A stretch of 19,754 bases of DNA from Lachnospiraceae bacterium UBA3814 (GTDB lineage: Bacteria > Bacillota > Clostridia > Lachnospirales > Lachnospiraceae): NCBI GenBank assembly GCA_002368575.1, contig DFEA01000091.1, positions 1-19,754 on the forward strand, read 5' to 3'. Under the pieces are notes generated by a model. That model saw only the letters and a program-made list of their open reading frames with translations. It was not told the origin of the DNA and made no database searches. Made by a program: the position numbers and the translations under genes. This document shows, in pieces, positions 1 through 7,856 of this stretch (position 1 is the stretch's first letter; each line of letters starts with the position of its first letter).

Positions 1-203
<203 letters not shown>

Positions 204-209
204 TCGTTA

Positions 210-238
210 AATATATCATAACGCCCTGTCAAATACAA
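210..238 (-). promoter_or_regulatory. Probable sigma-A promoter of rpsB
   Basis: On the minus strand TTGTAT (233-238) and TATATT (210-215) are separated by 17 bases. The -10 matches TATAAT at five of six positions and the -35 matches TTGACA at four of six. A perfect TTGACA also lies within the spacer region but has no -10 at the right distance, so the exact pairing is uncertain. It is the only plausible promoter between murE and rpsB. Confidence 0.45.
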
Positions 239-268
239 GCATAAAATGTCACGCCGAAGGGTGAACCG

Positions 269-1756
269 TTACAATGCACAGCCCTTTTCCAGGTTAAGCT
301 CCTTTACCGCGTTCATGATAAGCTCACGCTCATCCATGTGATATTTTACGCCCTTTATCTCCTGATAATCCTCATGCCCCTTTCCGGCAAGCACTATAAC
401 ATCCCCGCTCTCCGCGTTTTCTATCACATATTTTACAGCCTCGCCTCTGTCGGGGATCTCTACATACCTTCCGCCGGTCCTGTCTATCCCCGTCCTTATA
501 TCCGCAATGATATCAAGAGGCTCCTCAAAGCGCGGGTTATCGGAGGTTATCACGGTAAGGTCCGCAAGCCTTCCCGAAACCTCCCCCATTTCGAATCTCC
601 TGCTCCTTGCCCTGTTCCCGCCGCAGCCGAACAGGCAGACAAGACGCCTCGGAGAATAGGCCTTAAGTGTAGAAAGCAGGCTCTTTAAGGCCATTGCGTT
701 GTGAGCATAGTCTATTATCAGCGTAAAGGAATCCGAGATCCTTACAGGCTCTATCCTTCCCCTTACGTGAACCGTTGAAAGGGCTTTCTCCACCTCACTG
801 CCGGTTATGTTAAAATGCCTGCATACAGCGATCGCACACAGAGCGTTGTATACGCTGAAGAGTCCCGGAGTCGGGACAAAAGCGTGCAGCTCCGTAAGCC
901 CCTTCGTGTCAAACTCCACACCAAGGACTCCCGGCTGGTTTACATAATTTATATTAACGGCCTTTATATCCGCCTCACCCTCTATTCCGTAGGTTTCGAC
1001 CTTACAGGTATGGCCTTTAAGTATATCCTTTACGTGCTCCGAATCGGCGTTTAATATCCCCGTCCTGCACTGCCTGAAAAGCAGGCTCTTGCAGCGGAGA
1101 TAATCGTCAAAATCCCTGTGCTCGTTGGGTCCTATATGATCCGGTTCTATGTTCGTGAATATCCCAAGCTCAAACTCAATGCCGTCGGTGCGCTTCATCA
1201 TAAGGCCCTGTGATGAGACCTCCATCACCACCGCCTGTATTCCCGCATCCACCATCCTCTTAAAGTATTCCTGGATGACGAAGGATTCCGGAGTGGTATT
1301 GAGCGCAGGGATATGTTCGTCTCCTATTATGGCCTCTATCGTGCCGATAAGCCCCACCTTAAGACCGGTCTGCTCAAGCATGGACTTTATAAGGTAGGTA
1401 GTAGTGGTCTTTCCCTTGGTCCCGGTTATCCCGATGACCCTTAAGCTTCTTGAGGGATGCCCGAAATAAGCCGCGGATAAAAGGGCCAGAGCCCTCCTTG
1501 TATCGGGGGTCCTTATAATGGCCGTGTCACAGCCCGGACAGACCTCCGTTTCCTTTTCCGTGATTATTGCGGCGGCACCCTTTTTACAGGCCTCATAAGC
1601 CTTTGAATGCCCGTCGAAATTAGCTCCGCTTATGCAGACGAAAACACAGTCCTTTTCCAGCTTTCTTGAATCGTAAACGAGCCTTCCCACTTCCCTGTCC
1701 GGCTCTCCGCCCACGCATTCGTATTCCAGCTCCTCAAGCAGGTCCTTAAGCCTCAT
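269..1756 (-). CDS. murE: UDP-N-acetylmuramyl-tripeptide synthetase (MurE)
   Basis: This cytoplasmic Mur ligase adds the third amino acid, probably meso-diaminopimelate, to UDP-MurNAc-L-Ala-D-Glu during peptidoglycan precursor synthesis, using ATP. The 495-residue length is normal. Visible landmarks are the N-terminal uridine-binding region, the ATP-binding loop GITGTKGKTTT (109-119), LNTTPES (152-158), the conserved EVSSQ (179-183), Lys223 in YLRCKSLLF at the position usually carbamylated, and SDNPRFEEP (405-413). DNPR is the motif typical of diaminopimelate-adding enzymes. The usual DHLDYHG segment is replaced by DHIGPNEH (206-213), which marks a divergent subfamily. I chose the ATG at 1756 because GAGGAGGG lies 4-5 bases before it; the frame also opens at 1789 without a comparable site. 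It appears to be a single-gene transcript outside a cell-wall gene cluster, so a second murE may exist elsewhere. Confidence 0.93.
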   Translation of the reverse strand: MRLKDLLEELEYECVGGEPDREVGRLVYDSRKLEKDCVFVCISGANFDGHSKAYEACKKGAAAIITEKETEVCPGCDTAIIRTPDTRRALALLSAAYFGHPSRSLRVIGITGTKGKTTTTYLIKSMLEQTGLKVGLIGTIEAIIGDEHIPALNTTPESFVIQEYFKRMVDAGIQAVVMEVSSQGLMMKRTDGIEFELGIFTNIEPDHIGPNEHRDFDDYLRCKSLLFRQCRTGILNADSEHVKDILKGHTCKVETYGIEGEADIKAVNINYVNQPGVLGVEFDTKGLTELHAFVPTPGLFSVYNALCAIAVCRHFNITGSEVEKALSTVHVRGRIEPVRISDSFTLIIDYAHNAMALKSLLSTLKAYSPRRLVCLFGCGGNRARSRRFEMGEVSGRLADLTVITSDNPRFEEPLDIIADIRTGIDRTGGRYVEIPDRGEAVKYVIENAESGDVIVLAGKGHEDYQEIKGVKYHMDERELIMNAVKELNLEKGCAL

Positions 1757-1779
1757 AAAACCCTCCTCATGATACTGTA

Positions 1780-1787
1780 TATATAGC
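1780..1787 (-). promoter_or_regulatory. Possible extended -10 promoter of murE
   Basis: On the minus strand TGCTATATA gives an extended -10 (TGnTATATA), with the TATATA hexamer at 1780-1785. It lies just upstream of the murE ribosome binding site and would leave a very short leader. No convincing -35 hexamer is present. The surrounding 1790-1930 stretch is AT-rich and could contain a further promoter. This is a weak call based on position and the TG extension. Confidence 0.35.
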
Positions 1788-1947
1788 AATGTCCTGATAA
1801 TGATATAACTATTTTATAATAACTTAAACCCTTTTTTACAGATTCTTTCTGAAATCTTCATAATAAAAACACCGAAAAGACACAATTTACCTTTATGCTT
1901 GTTTCCAGGATAGTTGATAACACACCCACTATCTCCCCCTCATAAAA

Positions 1948-1985
1948 AGCAGGAGCCTGTCCGGTCGGACAGGCTCTTGTCTTTT
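1948..1985 (-). terminator. Strong intrinsic terminator after recJ
   Basis: GAGCCTGTCC (1953-1962) and GGACAGGCTC (1967-1976) form a perfect 10-bp stem with a 4-base loop. On the minus strand it is followed by CTGCTTTTTATG, and on the plus strand by TTGTCTTTTATC. It lies just downstream of the recJ stop, ends the secDF-recJ transcript, and separates it from murE. The T-rich flanks make it potentially bidirectional. Confidence 0.85.
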
Positions 1986-2031
1986 ATCGTAAAGCCGCCG
2001 GAAGGAGGGCATAAACAAAGCCGACCGGCGT

Positions 2032-3861
2032 CTACTTCCAGTCCCTTACCACAAGCTGAACGTTCTCATTGCCCATGTAAACATTGACGGAAAGCTCATA
2101 CATGAGCATGATATCCTTCTTTCCTTCAAGGCTTTGAGATATCTCATCCGCCTCTCCGTATATTATCGCCTCCCTGAGCGCGCCCCAGTCGCAAAGCCCT
2201 TCCCCATTAAAGGCACTCTCAGGCGCCACGGAAAGCTTAAGCACATTCCTGTTCCTTCCGAGGACCTGCTTTTTAACTATCCTCAGATCCCTTTCGACAA
2301 AAAGCGGCCTTGGGTTTCCGTTTCCGTAAGGCTCAAGCATCTCAAGCTCCTTTGCGAATTCAAGGGTCGCCCCGTTCAGGTTCAGCTGCATATCGGCCCT
2401 GAATTTCCTTACCATATCCTTTGGGGTAAGAGACGAGTTGTCGTTGAGCATCCTTCTTAAGAGCCCCGTGTTCTCCTCCCTTATGGAAAGTCCCGCCGCC
2501 ATCTTATGACCTCCGAACCGGATGAACAGCTCCTTTACCCTGCTCATCTCGGCATACATGTCATAAGCCTCTATTGACCTGCCCGAGCCCTTTACCGATT
2601 CCTCTCCCCTTGTAAGCACAAAGGAGGGCTTTGAGTATTTCTCCCTCAGCTTACCGGCGATGAGCCCGGCAAGGCTTTCGTGGCAGTCCGGAAGAAAGAT
2701 GACAAGGACCGTATCCTCAGCATAGGACGGATCGCTCTCTATAAGGCTCATGGCTTTTTCCGTATAATAAAGCTGCATGTCCTTCCTGCTGTCGTTAAGC
2801 TCCTTAAGCTCCTGCGCGATCAGGGCCGCCTCCCTCTGATCGGCGCTCTCAAAAAGCTTAAGTGCCCGGTCCGCCAGATCGAGCCTTCCGGTAGCATTGA
2901 TGCAGGGGCCCAGGATATAGCCTATGTGATAGGGTGTTATAGCGTTTTTATCAAGCTCCGTCACGTTTATAAGGGCATTTATCCCGTGATTGAGATCATT
3001 TGCCATCTCGGCCATCCCGTATTTGACGATGATCCGGTTCTCATCCTTAAGCTCCATGATATCCCCCACCGTTGAAACAGCGGCAAAGATCAGAAGCTCC
3101 CTCAGATACTCCCCGGGTATCCCTGTCCTTTCAAAAAGCGAGGAGATCAGCTTATAGGCGACCACTCCTCCGCAAATGCCCTCAAAGGGATAGGAGCAGT
3201 CCTTCCTTTTGGGGTCTACGACCGCATCGGCAGGCGGGATCAGGTACTCCCTCTGCCCGTCTCTCTCCTCATAGGGGACCTCGTGATGATCGGTAACGAT
3301 GACCGTCATCCCCTTTCCCGACGCGTAGCTTATCTCGTCGTATGCCGCGATACCGTTATCACAGGTAAGGATGACAGACGCGCCCCAGTCCGCGGCCTCA
3401 TCCACCATTGCTCTGTTCATCCCGTAGCCGTCCTTTATACGGTCCGGGAGCCTTACCCTTATCCTGTCGGCATATTCCCCGAGGATATCATTGCTCTCGC
3501 CGGCCTTTATGTTATGTAAACCTTCCTCCCCCTCCTCCGCATATTTGCAGCACAGGGAAAGCCCCTTTTCAAGGATATACGAGGCACATACCCCGTCTAT
3601 GTCATAATCGCCTATTATAAACAGCCTTTGTCCGCCCCTGACAGACTCGTATAAAAGCTTTGCCGCCTTATCCATATCCTTAAGCAGATGGGCGGAATGA
3701 AGGTCCGAAAGCTCTCCATGTAAATAGGCGCGCACCGAGTCTTCAGAGGTTATGCCCCTGTTGACCATGATACGCGCCAGCCTGCGGGTGATATGATGCC
3801 GCTTTGACATGGCATCAAAATCACCCTTTAAATTGCATATTGTCCAGACAGAATCACTCAT
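2032..3861 (-). CDS. recJ: Single-stranded-DNA-specific exonuclease RecJ (DHH family)
   Basis: RecJ degrades single-stranded DNA 5' to 3' in recombination and in base-excision and mismatch repair. The 609-residue protein shows the DHH phosphoesterase motifs in order: IGDYDIDG (83-90), LTCDNG (165-170), VTDHHEVP (189-196) and VGDIMEL (265-271). Then come GPCINATGRL (318-327), CHESLAGLIAGKL (393-405) in the inter-domain region, and the DHHA1 signature GGHKMAAG (450-457). The last 140 or so residues fit the OB-type nucleic-acid-binding region. All metal-binding aspartates and histidines expected from the family are visible. It starts 3 bases after the secDF stop, so the two are almost certainly cotranscribed. 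The GGAAG site before it lies further away than usual, so translation may depend on ribosomes finishing secDF. It is slightly short for RecJ but complete. Confidence 0.9.
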   Translation of the reverse strand: MSDSVWTICNLKGDFDAMSKRHHITRRLARIMVNRGITSEDSVRAYLHGELSDLHSAHLLKDMDKAAKLLYESVRGGQRLFIIGDYDIDGVCASYILEKGLSLCCKYAEEGEEGLHNIKAGESNDILGEYADRIRVRLPDRIKDGYGMNRAMVDEAADWGASVILTCDNGIAAYDEISYASGKGMTVIVTDHHEVPYEERDGQREYLIPPADAVVDPKRKDCSYPFEGICGGVVAYKLISSLFERTGIPGEYLRELLIFAAVSTVGDIMELKDENRIIVKYGMAEMANDLNHGINALINVTELDKNAITPYHIGYILGPCINATGRLDLADRALKLFESADQREAALIAQELKELNDSRKDMQLYYTEKAMSLIESDPSYAEDTVLVIFLPDCHESLAGLIAGKLREKYSKPSFVLTRGEESVKGSGRSIEAYDMYAEMSRVKELFIRFGGHKMAAGLSIREENTGLLRRMLNDNSSLTPKDMVRKFRADMQLNLNGATLEFAKELEMLEPYGNGNPRPLFVERDLRIVKKQVLGRNRNVLKLSVAPESAFNGEGLCDWGALREAIIYGEADEISQSLEGKKDIMLMYELSVNVYMGNENVQLVVRDWK

Positions 3862-3864
3862 ATA

Positions 3865-6126
3865 TCAGCTTTTCTTTTCTTCCTTCTTCTTCATCCCGGT
3901 AGTAAGCAGATACCAGAAGGTGCTTGCCAGACATACGGACGAGTAGCACCCGCAGATGATACCGGCCATGAGCGGCAGTGAAAATTCCCTTATTGACGAA
4001 ACCCCGAATATAAAGAGGACAAAGACCATTATAAAGGTCGTCAGGGATGTAAAGAGGCTTCTCGATATGGTCTGATTGACCGAGGTATTCACGATAGCCT
4101 CAAGCCCCTCTTCTCTCTTCGCGGTCTTAAGCGACTCCCTGATCCTGTCAAAGATGACCACGGTAGCGTTGATCGAATAACCTACAATGGTAAGCATGCA
4201 GGCAATGAAGGTGGAGCCTACCGATACCCTCGTTACCGCGTAAAACGCCAGCACCACCAGCACATCATGGCACAGTGCCATTACAGAGCTTGCGCCGAAC
4301 TTAAGATCCTTGAACCTGAACCAGATGTAAAGCAGCATGCAGAATATCGCGACCAGGACCGCCACAATGGCATCCGATTTCATTTCCGAGCTTATGGTTG
4401 AGGAAATGGTCTCAGCGGTTATCTTTTCCGGGTCAACCTCAAAGCTTTCTACCATGGCATCGCTGAAGGCCGTTCTCTCCTCCGCCGTGAGTGTCCTGGT
4501 CTTAAAGATCACCTCGTTGGTACCGGCCACCTTCTGAGCCTGTACATTGGCATCACCCGTTATCTCCTCTATGAGCGGGACCACATCGGCATCGATCTTT
4601 TCAAGCTCCATATCCTCGTTAAAGGGAACATTTGTAGAGGTACCCCCAAGGAACTCAAGACTGTAGTTAAGAGGATGCCTGCCCGCGGCTCCGTTCACTC
4701 CCATTACCACAAAGCCGATAAGGATAACGGCCACGGAGATACCGATAAGGACCTTCCTGTTCCCGAGGAAATCAATTTCTTTGCCCTTCTTTGCCTTACC
4801 GTAAAACTTCTCATCCCTGACGCCGAGCTCGAAAAGAGCGTTCATAAGGGATCTCGTTACAACAAGGGCGGTAAACATGGAAACCACGATACCTATGGCA
4901 AGAGTCGAAGCAAAGCCCTTTATGGAGCCCGTGCCGAGCACTCCCAGCACTACGGCAGCGATAAGAGTAGTCACATTACCGTCTATAATAGCGGAAAGCG
5001 CCTTTTCGTATCCGGTCTTTATAGCCGAACGGACTGATTTTCCGTCAGCTATCTCCTCCCTTATCCTTGCGAAGGTGATAACGTTCGCATCGACCGCCAT
5101 ACCTATCGAAAGGATGATACCGGCTATACCCGGAAGGGTAAGCGTAACATCGAAAAGCACGATGAAAAGCATTTCTATTATAATGTACAGGCACAGCGCA
5201 AGGGAAGCGCAGATACCGGGCACATAATAAACTATTATCATGAACAGTACTACCAGGATAAAGCCGACTGCCCCCGCCTTCAGAGAGGTGGAAATAGCCT
5301 CCGACCCAAGCTGTGCGCCTACCACGTTGGAGCGCAGCTCCTCAAGCTCGACCTTAAGTCCGCCGATCCTTATGGTAGATGCCAGGCTCTCGGCCTCCTC
5401 ATAGCTTCCCATTCCGGTGATCTGGGCCTGCCCGTCGGTTATGGCAGACTGCACATTGGGAACAGAGACCGCCTCCCCGTCATAGTAGATCATGATGGAA
5501 TCGTGGTTTACGACGGCTTCCTTTGTGGCATCCGCAAATTTGCCGGTCCCTTCATCGTTAAGTGTAAGGGAGACCACATATTCATTGTTGCCCATGTCAT
5601 TCGTTATGGTACCGGCCTGGGCTGTCTTCACATCGGTACCCGTAAGTACGATGGAGCCCTCGGCCTCAAGCTCCTCTATGCTCTTTGCGAGGCTGTAGGC
5701 CGGCTTTCCAGAGGGCATATAGCCGTTCATGGAATAATTGGCATTATGATCCGCATCATACTGCTTTATGAAATAGAGGGAGCCGGGCTTTCCCAGATCC
5801 TCAAGGACAGCATTCGCATCCTCAACTCCCGGTATCTCTATGCTGATACGATCGTCACCCTCCTTATACACCTGCGATTCCGTGCTGTAGCCCTCTACAC
5901 GTCTCTGCAGCTTGTATATGGTATCGCTCATATCCGCAGCCGAGGGAGCCTCCTCTCCTACTGCCTTGTAGGTGATGCTCACTCCTCCTGCCAGATCCAG
6001 GCCCAGCTTTACATTTGAAGCCGCTCCAGTCTTTTCCGTTCCTACCCCGAAGATCACCATCAGGCCGAATAGTATCGTGCAGACGAAAAATACTACGAGC
6101 ATGATGACCGCATTCCGCTTTTTCAT
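3865..6126 (-). CDS. secDF: Fused protein-export membrane protein SecD-SecF
   Basis: SecDF is an integral membrane RND-type protein that uses the proton gradient to assist late steps of SecYEG export. In this 753-residue protein the SecD half has TM1 (about 5-27), the D1 motif LGLDLAGG (41-48), a large extracytoplasmic domain to about 280, then a helix bundle with GMAVDANV (342-349), Asp346 being the expected proton-relay residue. The SecF half begins near 455 with a TM helix, followed by YSLEFLGGTS (488-497) and GYSINATVVIFDRIRE (649-664). Its relay position is Ala654 instead of the usual Asp. I chose the ATG at 6126, where AAAGGAAG precedes by about 10 bases and the protein begins with a normal positive-then-hydrophobic segment. 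The same frame runs 48 codons further upstream, but through palindromic DNA that is better explained as leader. recJ follows after 3 bases. Confidence 0.93.
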   Translation of the reverse strand: MKKRNAVIMLVVFFVCTILFGLMVIFGVGTEKTGAASNVKLGLDLAGGVSITYKAVGEEAPSAADMSDTIYKLQRRVEGYSTESQVYKEGDDRISIEIPGVEDANAVLEDLGKPGSLYFIKQYDADHNANYSMNGYMPSGKPAYSLAKSIEELEAEGSIVLTGTDVKTAQAGTITNDMGNNEYVVSLTLNDEGTGKFADATKEAVVNHDSIMIYYDGEAVSVPNVQSAITDGQAQITGMGSYEEAESLASTIRIGGLKVELEELRSNVVGAQLGSEAISTSLKAGAVGFILVVLFMIIVYYVPGICASLALCLYIIIEMLFIVLFDVTLTLPGIAGIILSIGMAVDANVITFARIREEIADGKSVRSAIKTGYEKALSAIIDGNVTTLIAAVVLGVLGTGSIKGFASTLAIGIVVSMFTALVVTRSLMNALFELGVRDEKFYGKAKKGKEIDFLGNRKVLIGISVAVILIGFVVMGVNGAAGRHPLNYSLEFLGGTSTNVPFNEDMELEKIDADVVPLIEEITGDANVQAQKVAGTNEVIFKTRTLTAEERTAFSDAMVESFEVDPEKITAETISSTISSEMKSDAIVAVLVAIFCMLLYIWFRFKDLKFGASSVMALCHDVLVVLAFYAVTRVSVGSTFIACMLTIVGYSINATVVIFDRIRESLKTAKREEGLEAIVNTSVNQTISRSLFTSLTTFIMVFVLFIFGVSSIREFSLPLMAGIICGCYSSVCLASTFWYLLTTGMKKKEEKKS

Positions 6127-6180
6127 TTCAAAACTACTTCCTTTCTTTTGATTATCGGCTGATATAGTGCTTCGATCATA

Positions 6181-6320
6181 GGAAACGGCAAAGTTCTTTT
6201 TACTTTGACGTTTCCTGCGCCGGATTTTGGTCGCCTCCGGCGACATCTTCCTTACAAAATCCGTGCGCATCCGCCGGAGGCTTTATAGTGAACGGCAAAT
6301 CATTTTTGTCGTTCACTATA
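6181..6320. repeat. Cluster of nested inverted repeats in the secDF leader
   Basis: Three palindromes follow one another. The first pairs 6181-6194 with 6202-6215 (14 bp, one mismatch). The second pairs 6216-6229 with 6255-6269 (one bulged base) and encloses a small GTCGCC/GGCGAC hairpin (6230-6244). The third pairs 6284-6299 with 6305-6320 (16 bp including one G-T pair, 5-base loop). The first and third share ACGGCAAA. In addition GCCTCCGGCG (6233-6242) is exactly complementary to CGCCGGAGGC (6272-6281), an alternative pairing that competes with the middle structure. It resembles a dispersed palindromic (REP/MITE-like) element, but there is no second copy in this window to prove that. It is transcribed within the secDF leader if the promoter at 6369-6396 is used. 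Confidence 0.7.
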
Positions 6321-6322
6321 GA

Positions 6323-6344
6323 AGGCAACGGATGCTATGCCTTA
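6323..6344. repeat. Small hairpin next to the palindrome cluster
   Basis: AAGGCA (6323-6328) pairs with TGCCTT (6339-6344) around a 10-base loop. It extends the run of hairpins in the secDF leader toward the promoter. Its function is unknown. Confidence 0.35.
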
Positions 6345-6368
6345 AGAAGCACATAGTACAACATTACA

Positions 6369-6396
6369 ATTATAGCAAGTGCCGGCAGGATTGCAA
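6369..6396 (-). promoter_or_regulatory. Promoter of the secDF-recJ operon
   Basis: On the minus strand TTGCAA (6391-6396) is followed after 16 bases by a perfect TATAAT (6369-6374), preceded by TGC to make an extended -10 element. Transcription would start near 6362, leaving a leader of about 235 bases that contains all the inverted repeats before the secDF ATG. This is a strong match by sequence, with no experimental support. Confidence 0.65.
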
Positions 6397-6413
6397 GCAG
6401 AAAAACGTCAAAC

Positions 6414-6442
6414 TTGACACGGTAAAGGTGATAATGTATCAT
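6414..6442 (+). promoter_or_regulatory. Promoter of the CNNM/CorC-family gene
   Basis: A perfect TTGACA (6414-6419) lies 17 bases before TATCAT (6437-6442), a five-of-six match to the -10 consensus. It faces right, back to back with the secDF promoter. Transcription would start near 6449 and give a leader of about 100 bases. Confidence 0.65.
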
Positions 6443-6471
6443 GATTACAATTCAGAAACTGAATGAGCTGC

Positions 6472-6527
6472 CCCGATGCTGTACCCTTCATCGGGCTTTT
6501 GGTAAACGGCTGCGTTCGTAAGCCGTT
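6472..6527 (+). promoter_or_regulatory. Two hairpins in the leader of the CNNM/CorC-family gene
   Basis: The leader contains CCCGATG (6472-6478) pairing with CATCGGG (6489-6495), followed by CTTTT. Then AACGGCT (6504-6510) pairs with AGCCGTT (6521-6527), followed a few bases later by the AAGGAG ribosome binding site (6533-6538). The first could act as a weak terminator. Both lie between promoter and start codon, so leader-level control is possible but not shown. No known riboswitch class was recognised. Confidence 0.35.
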
Positions 6528-6548
6528 CGATTAAGGAGTTGATTTTTT

Positions 6549-7856
6549 TTGGATCCTGACAGTACGTTTCATATAGTAATCCTGATAATTCTCATCATTC
6601 TTTCGGCTTTTTTTTCCGCGTCCGAAACGGCGCTCACAACGCTGAACCAGATCCGCCTGAGAAGCCTTGCCGACGAGGGCAGCAAAAAAGCGGCATTAAC
6701 GCTGTCCATACTGGAGGATCGCTCCAGAATGCTCTCCACCATTCTCATACTCAATAATGTGGTAAATCTCTATGCCTCATCCCTTACCACCTCTCTCGCA
6801 ATGAGGCTGTGGGGCAACAAGGCCGTAGCTTTGGCGACCGGCATACTTACAATGCTCATTCTTATCTTCGGCGAGATAATCCCAAAGACAGTTGCTTCCT
6901 TATATAATGTGAGGTTTGCCTTTACCTTTATCGGGATCATCCGCTTCTTCATAGTGATCCTTACTCCTGTAGTTTTTCTTATCGATAAGCTCTCCTTTAT
7001 TCTGCTCCTGCCCTTCGGCATCGATAAGAATAAGGCGCAGAACAGCATGACCGAAAACGAGCTGAGGACCATAGTGGACGTATCCCGTGAGGAGGGGGTC
7101 ATCGAGAACGAGGAGCACGAAATGATCAATAATGTCTTTGATTTCGGTGATTCCGTCGCAAAGGATATTATGATCCCCAGGGTCGAGATGACCTGTGTAA
7201 GCATCGATGCCGATTACAATGAGCTGGGAAAGCTGTTTAACGAAAAAAAATATACCCGGATGCCGGTTTATGAGGATTCCACCGATAACATAGTCGGTAT
7301 GATAAATATGAAGGATGTCCTTTTCATAAGGGATATCAATCATTTTAACATCCGTTCCGTGATGCGGGAGGCAAGCTTCACCTTCGAATACAAAAAAACC
7401 TCCGAGCTCATGCTTGAAATGCGCAAGAATTCAATAAGCATGGTCTGTGTTCTTGATGAATACGGGGCGACCGTAGGGCTTATAACGCTTGAGGATCTCA
7501 TAGAGGAGATAGTAGGGGATATAAAGGATGAGTTTGACGAGGACGAAAAGGAGCTTATTCAGAAGCTGGATGAACGTACCTACCTTGTGGACGGCTCTCT
7601 TAAGCTCGACGATATAAATGATTCTCTTGACACGGGATTTGAATCTGAAAATTATGATTCCATAGGGGGGCTTGTGATCGAGCAGCTTGAAAAGCTGCCC
7701 GAGGGCGGTGAAACGGTCACGCTCGAGGACGGGACCGTGCTTGAGACCATAGAAATGGATAAGAACCACATTGAGAAAATAAAGCTCACACTTCCTGAGC
7801 CGGACCCTGAAGACAATGAAACGGGCAGCTCTGATAAGCCTGAAGATACCGCTTAA
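6549..7856 (+). CDS. CNNM/DUF21 and CBS-domain membrane protein (hemolysin C / CorC family)
   Basis: This is an integral membrane protein of the family annotated as hemolysin-related or CorC/MpfA-type, several members of which affect magnesium and cobalt transport. In 435 residues there is an N-terminal CNNM domain (about 1-185) with hydrophobic segments near 8-28, 63-85, 93-115 and 124-146. It carries the typical SASETAL (23-29), LNNVVN (68-73) and FGEIIPKT (107-114) motifs. A pair of CBS nucleotide-binding domains follows (about 205-325, with IPRVEM, GMINMKD and TLEDLIEEIVGDI), then a CorC_HlyC domain (about 337-415) and an acidic tail. The start codon is TTG at 6549, preceded by AAGGAG at a spacing of 10; no in-frame ATG gives a complete first membrane helix. 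It is the only plus-strand gene and has its own promoter. The ion handled cannot be read from sequence. Confidence 0.9.
   Translation: MDPDSTFHIVILIILIILSAFFSASETALTTLNQIRLRSLADEGSKKAALTLSILEDRSRMLSTILILNNVVNLYASSLTTSLAMRLWGNKAVALATGILTMLILIFGEIIPKTVASLYNVRFAFTFIGIIRFFIVILTPVVFLIDKLSFILLLPFGIDKNKAQNSMTENELRTIVDVSREEGVIENEEHEMINNVFDFGDSVAKDIMIPRVEMTCVSIDADYNELGKLFNEKKYTRMPVYEDSTDNIVGMINMKDVLFIRDINHFNIRSVMREASFTFEYKKTSELMLEMRKNSISMVCVLDEYGATVGLITLEDLIEEIVGDIKDEFDEDEKELIQKLDERTYLVDGSLKLDDINDSLDTGFESENYDSIGGLVIEQLEKLPEGGETVTLEDGTVLETIEMDKNHIEKIKLTLPEPDPEDNETGSSDKPEDTA

Noticed and set aside
240..268. An intrinsic terminator directly after murE
   Set aside because: The GTTCACCC/GCGTGAC pairing is imperfect and the following T run is short, so it does not meet a reasonable standard for a terminator.
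2680..3620. Several open frames of 70-130 codons antisense to recJ
   Set aside because: They lie opposite a clear recJ gene, lack ribosome binding sites, and have compositions that follow from the codons of the opposite strand.
6127..6270. A 48-codon N-terminal extension of SecDF
   Set aside because: The extension is read through inverted-repeat DNA, has no ribosome binding site at its start, and would put a basic, non-membrane stretch before TM1. The ATG at 6126 has a good site and a normal N-terminus.
6181..6345. A CRISPR array or phage attachment site in the palindrome cluster
   Set aside because: The units are nested inverted repeats of different sequence and length, without regular spacers, cas genes, integrase or tRNA nearby.
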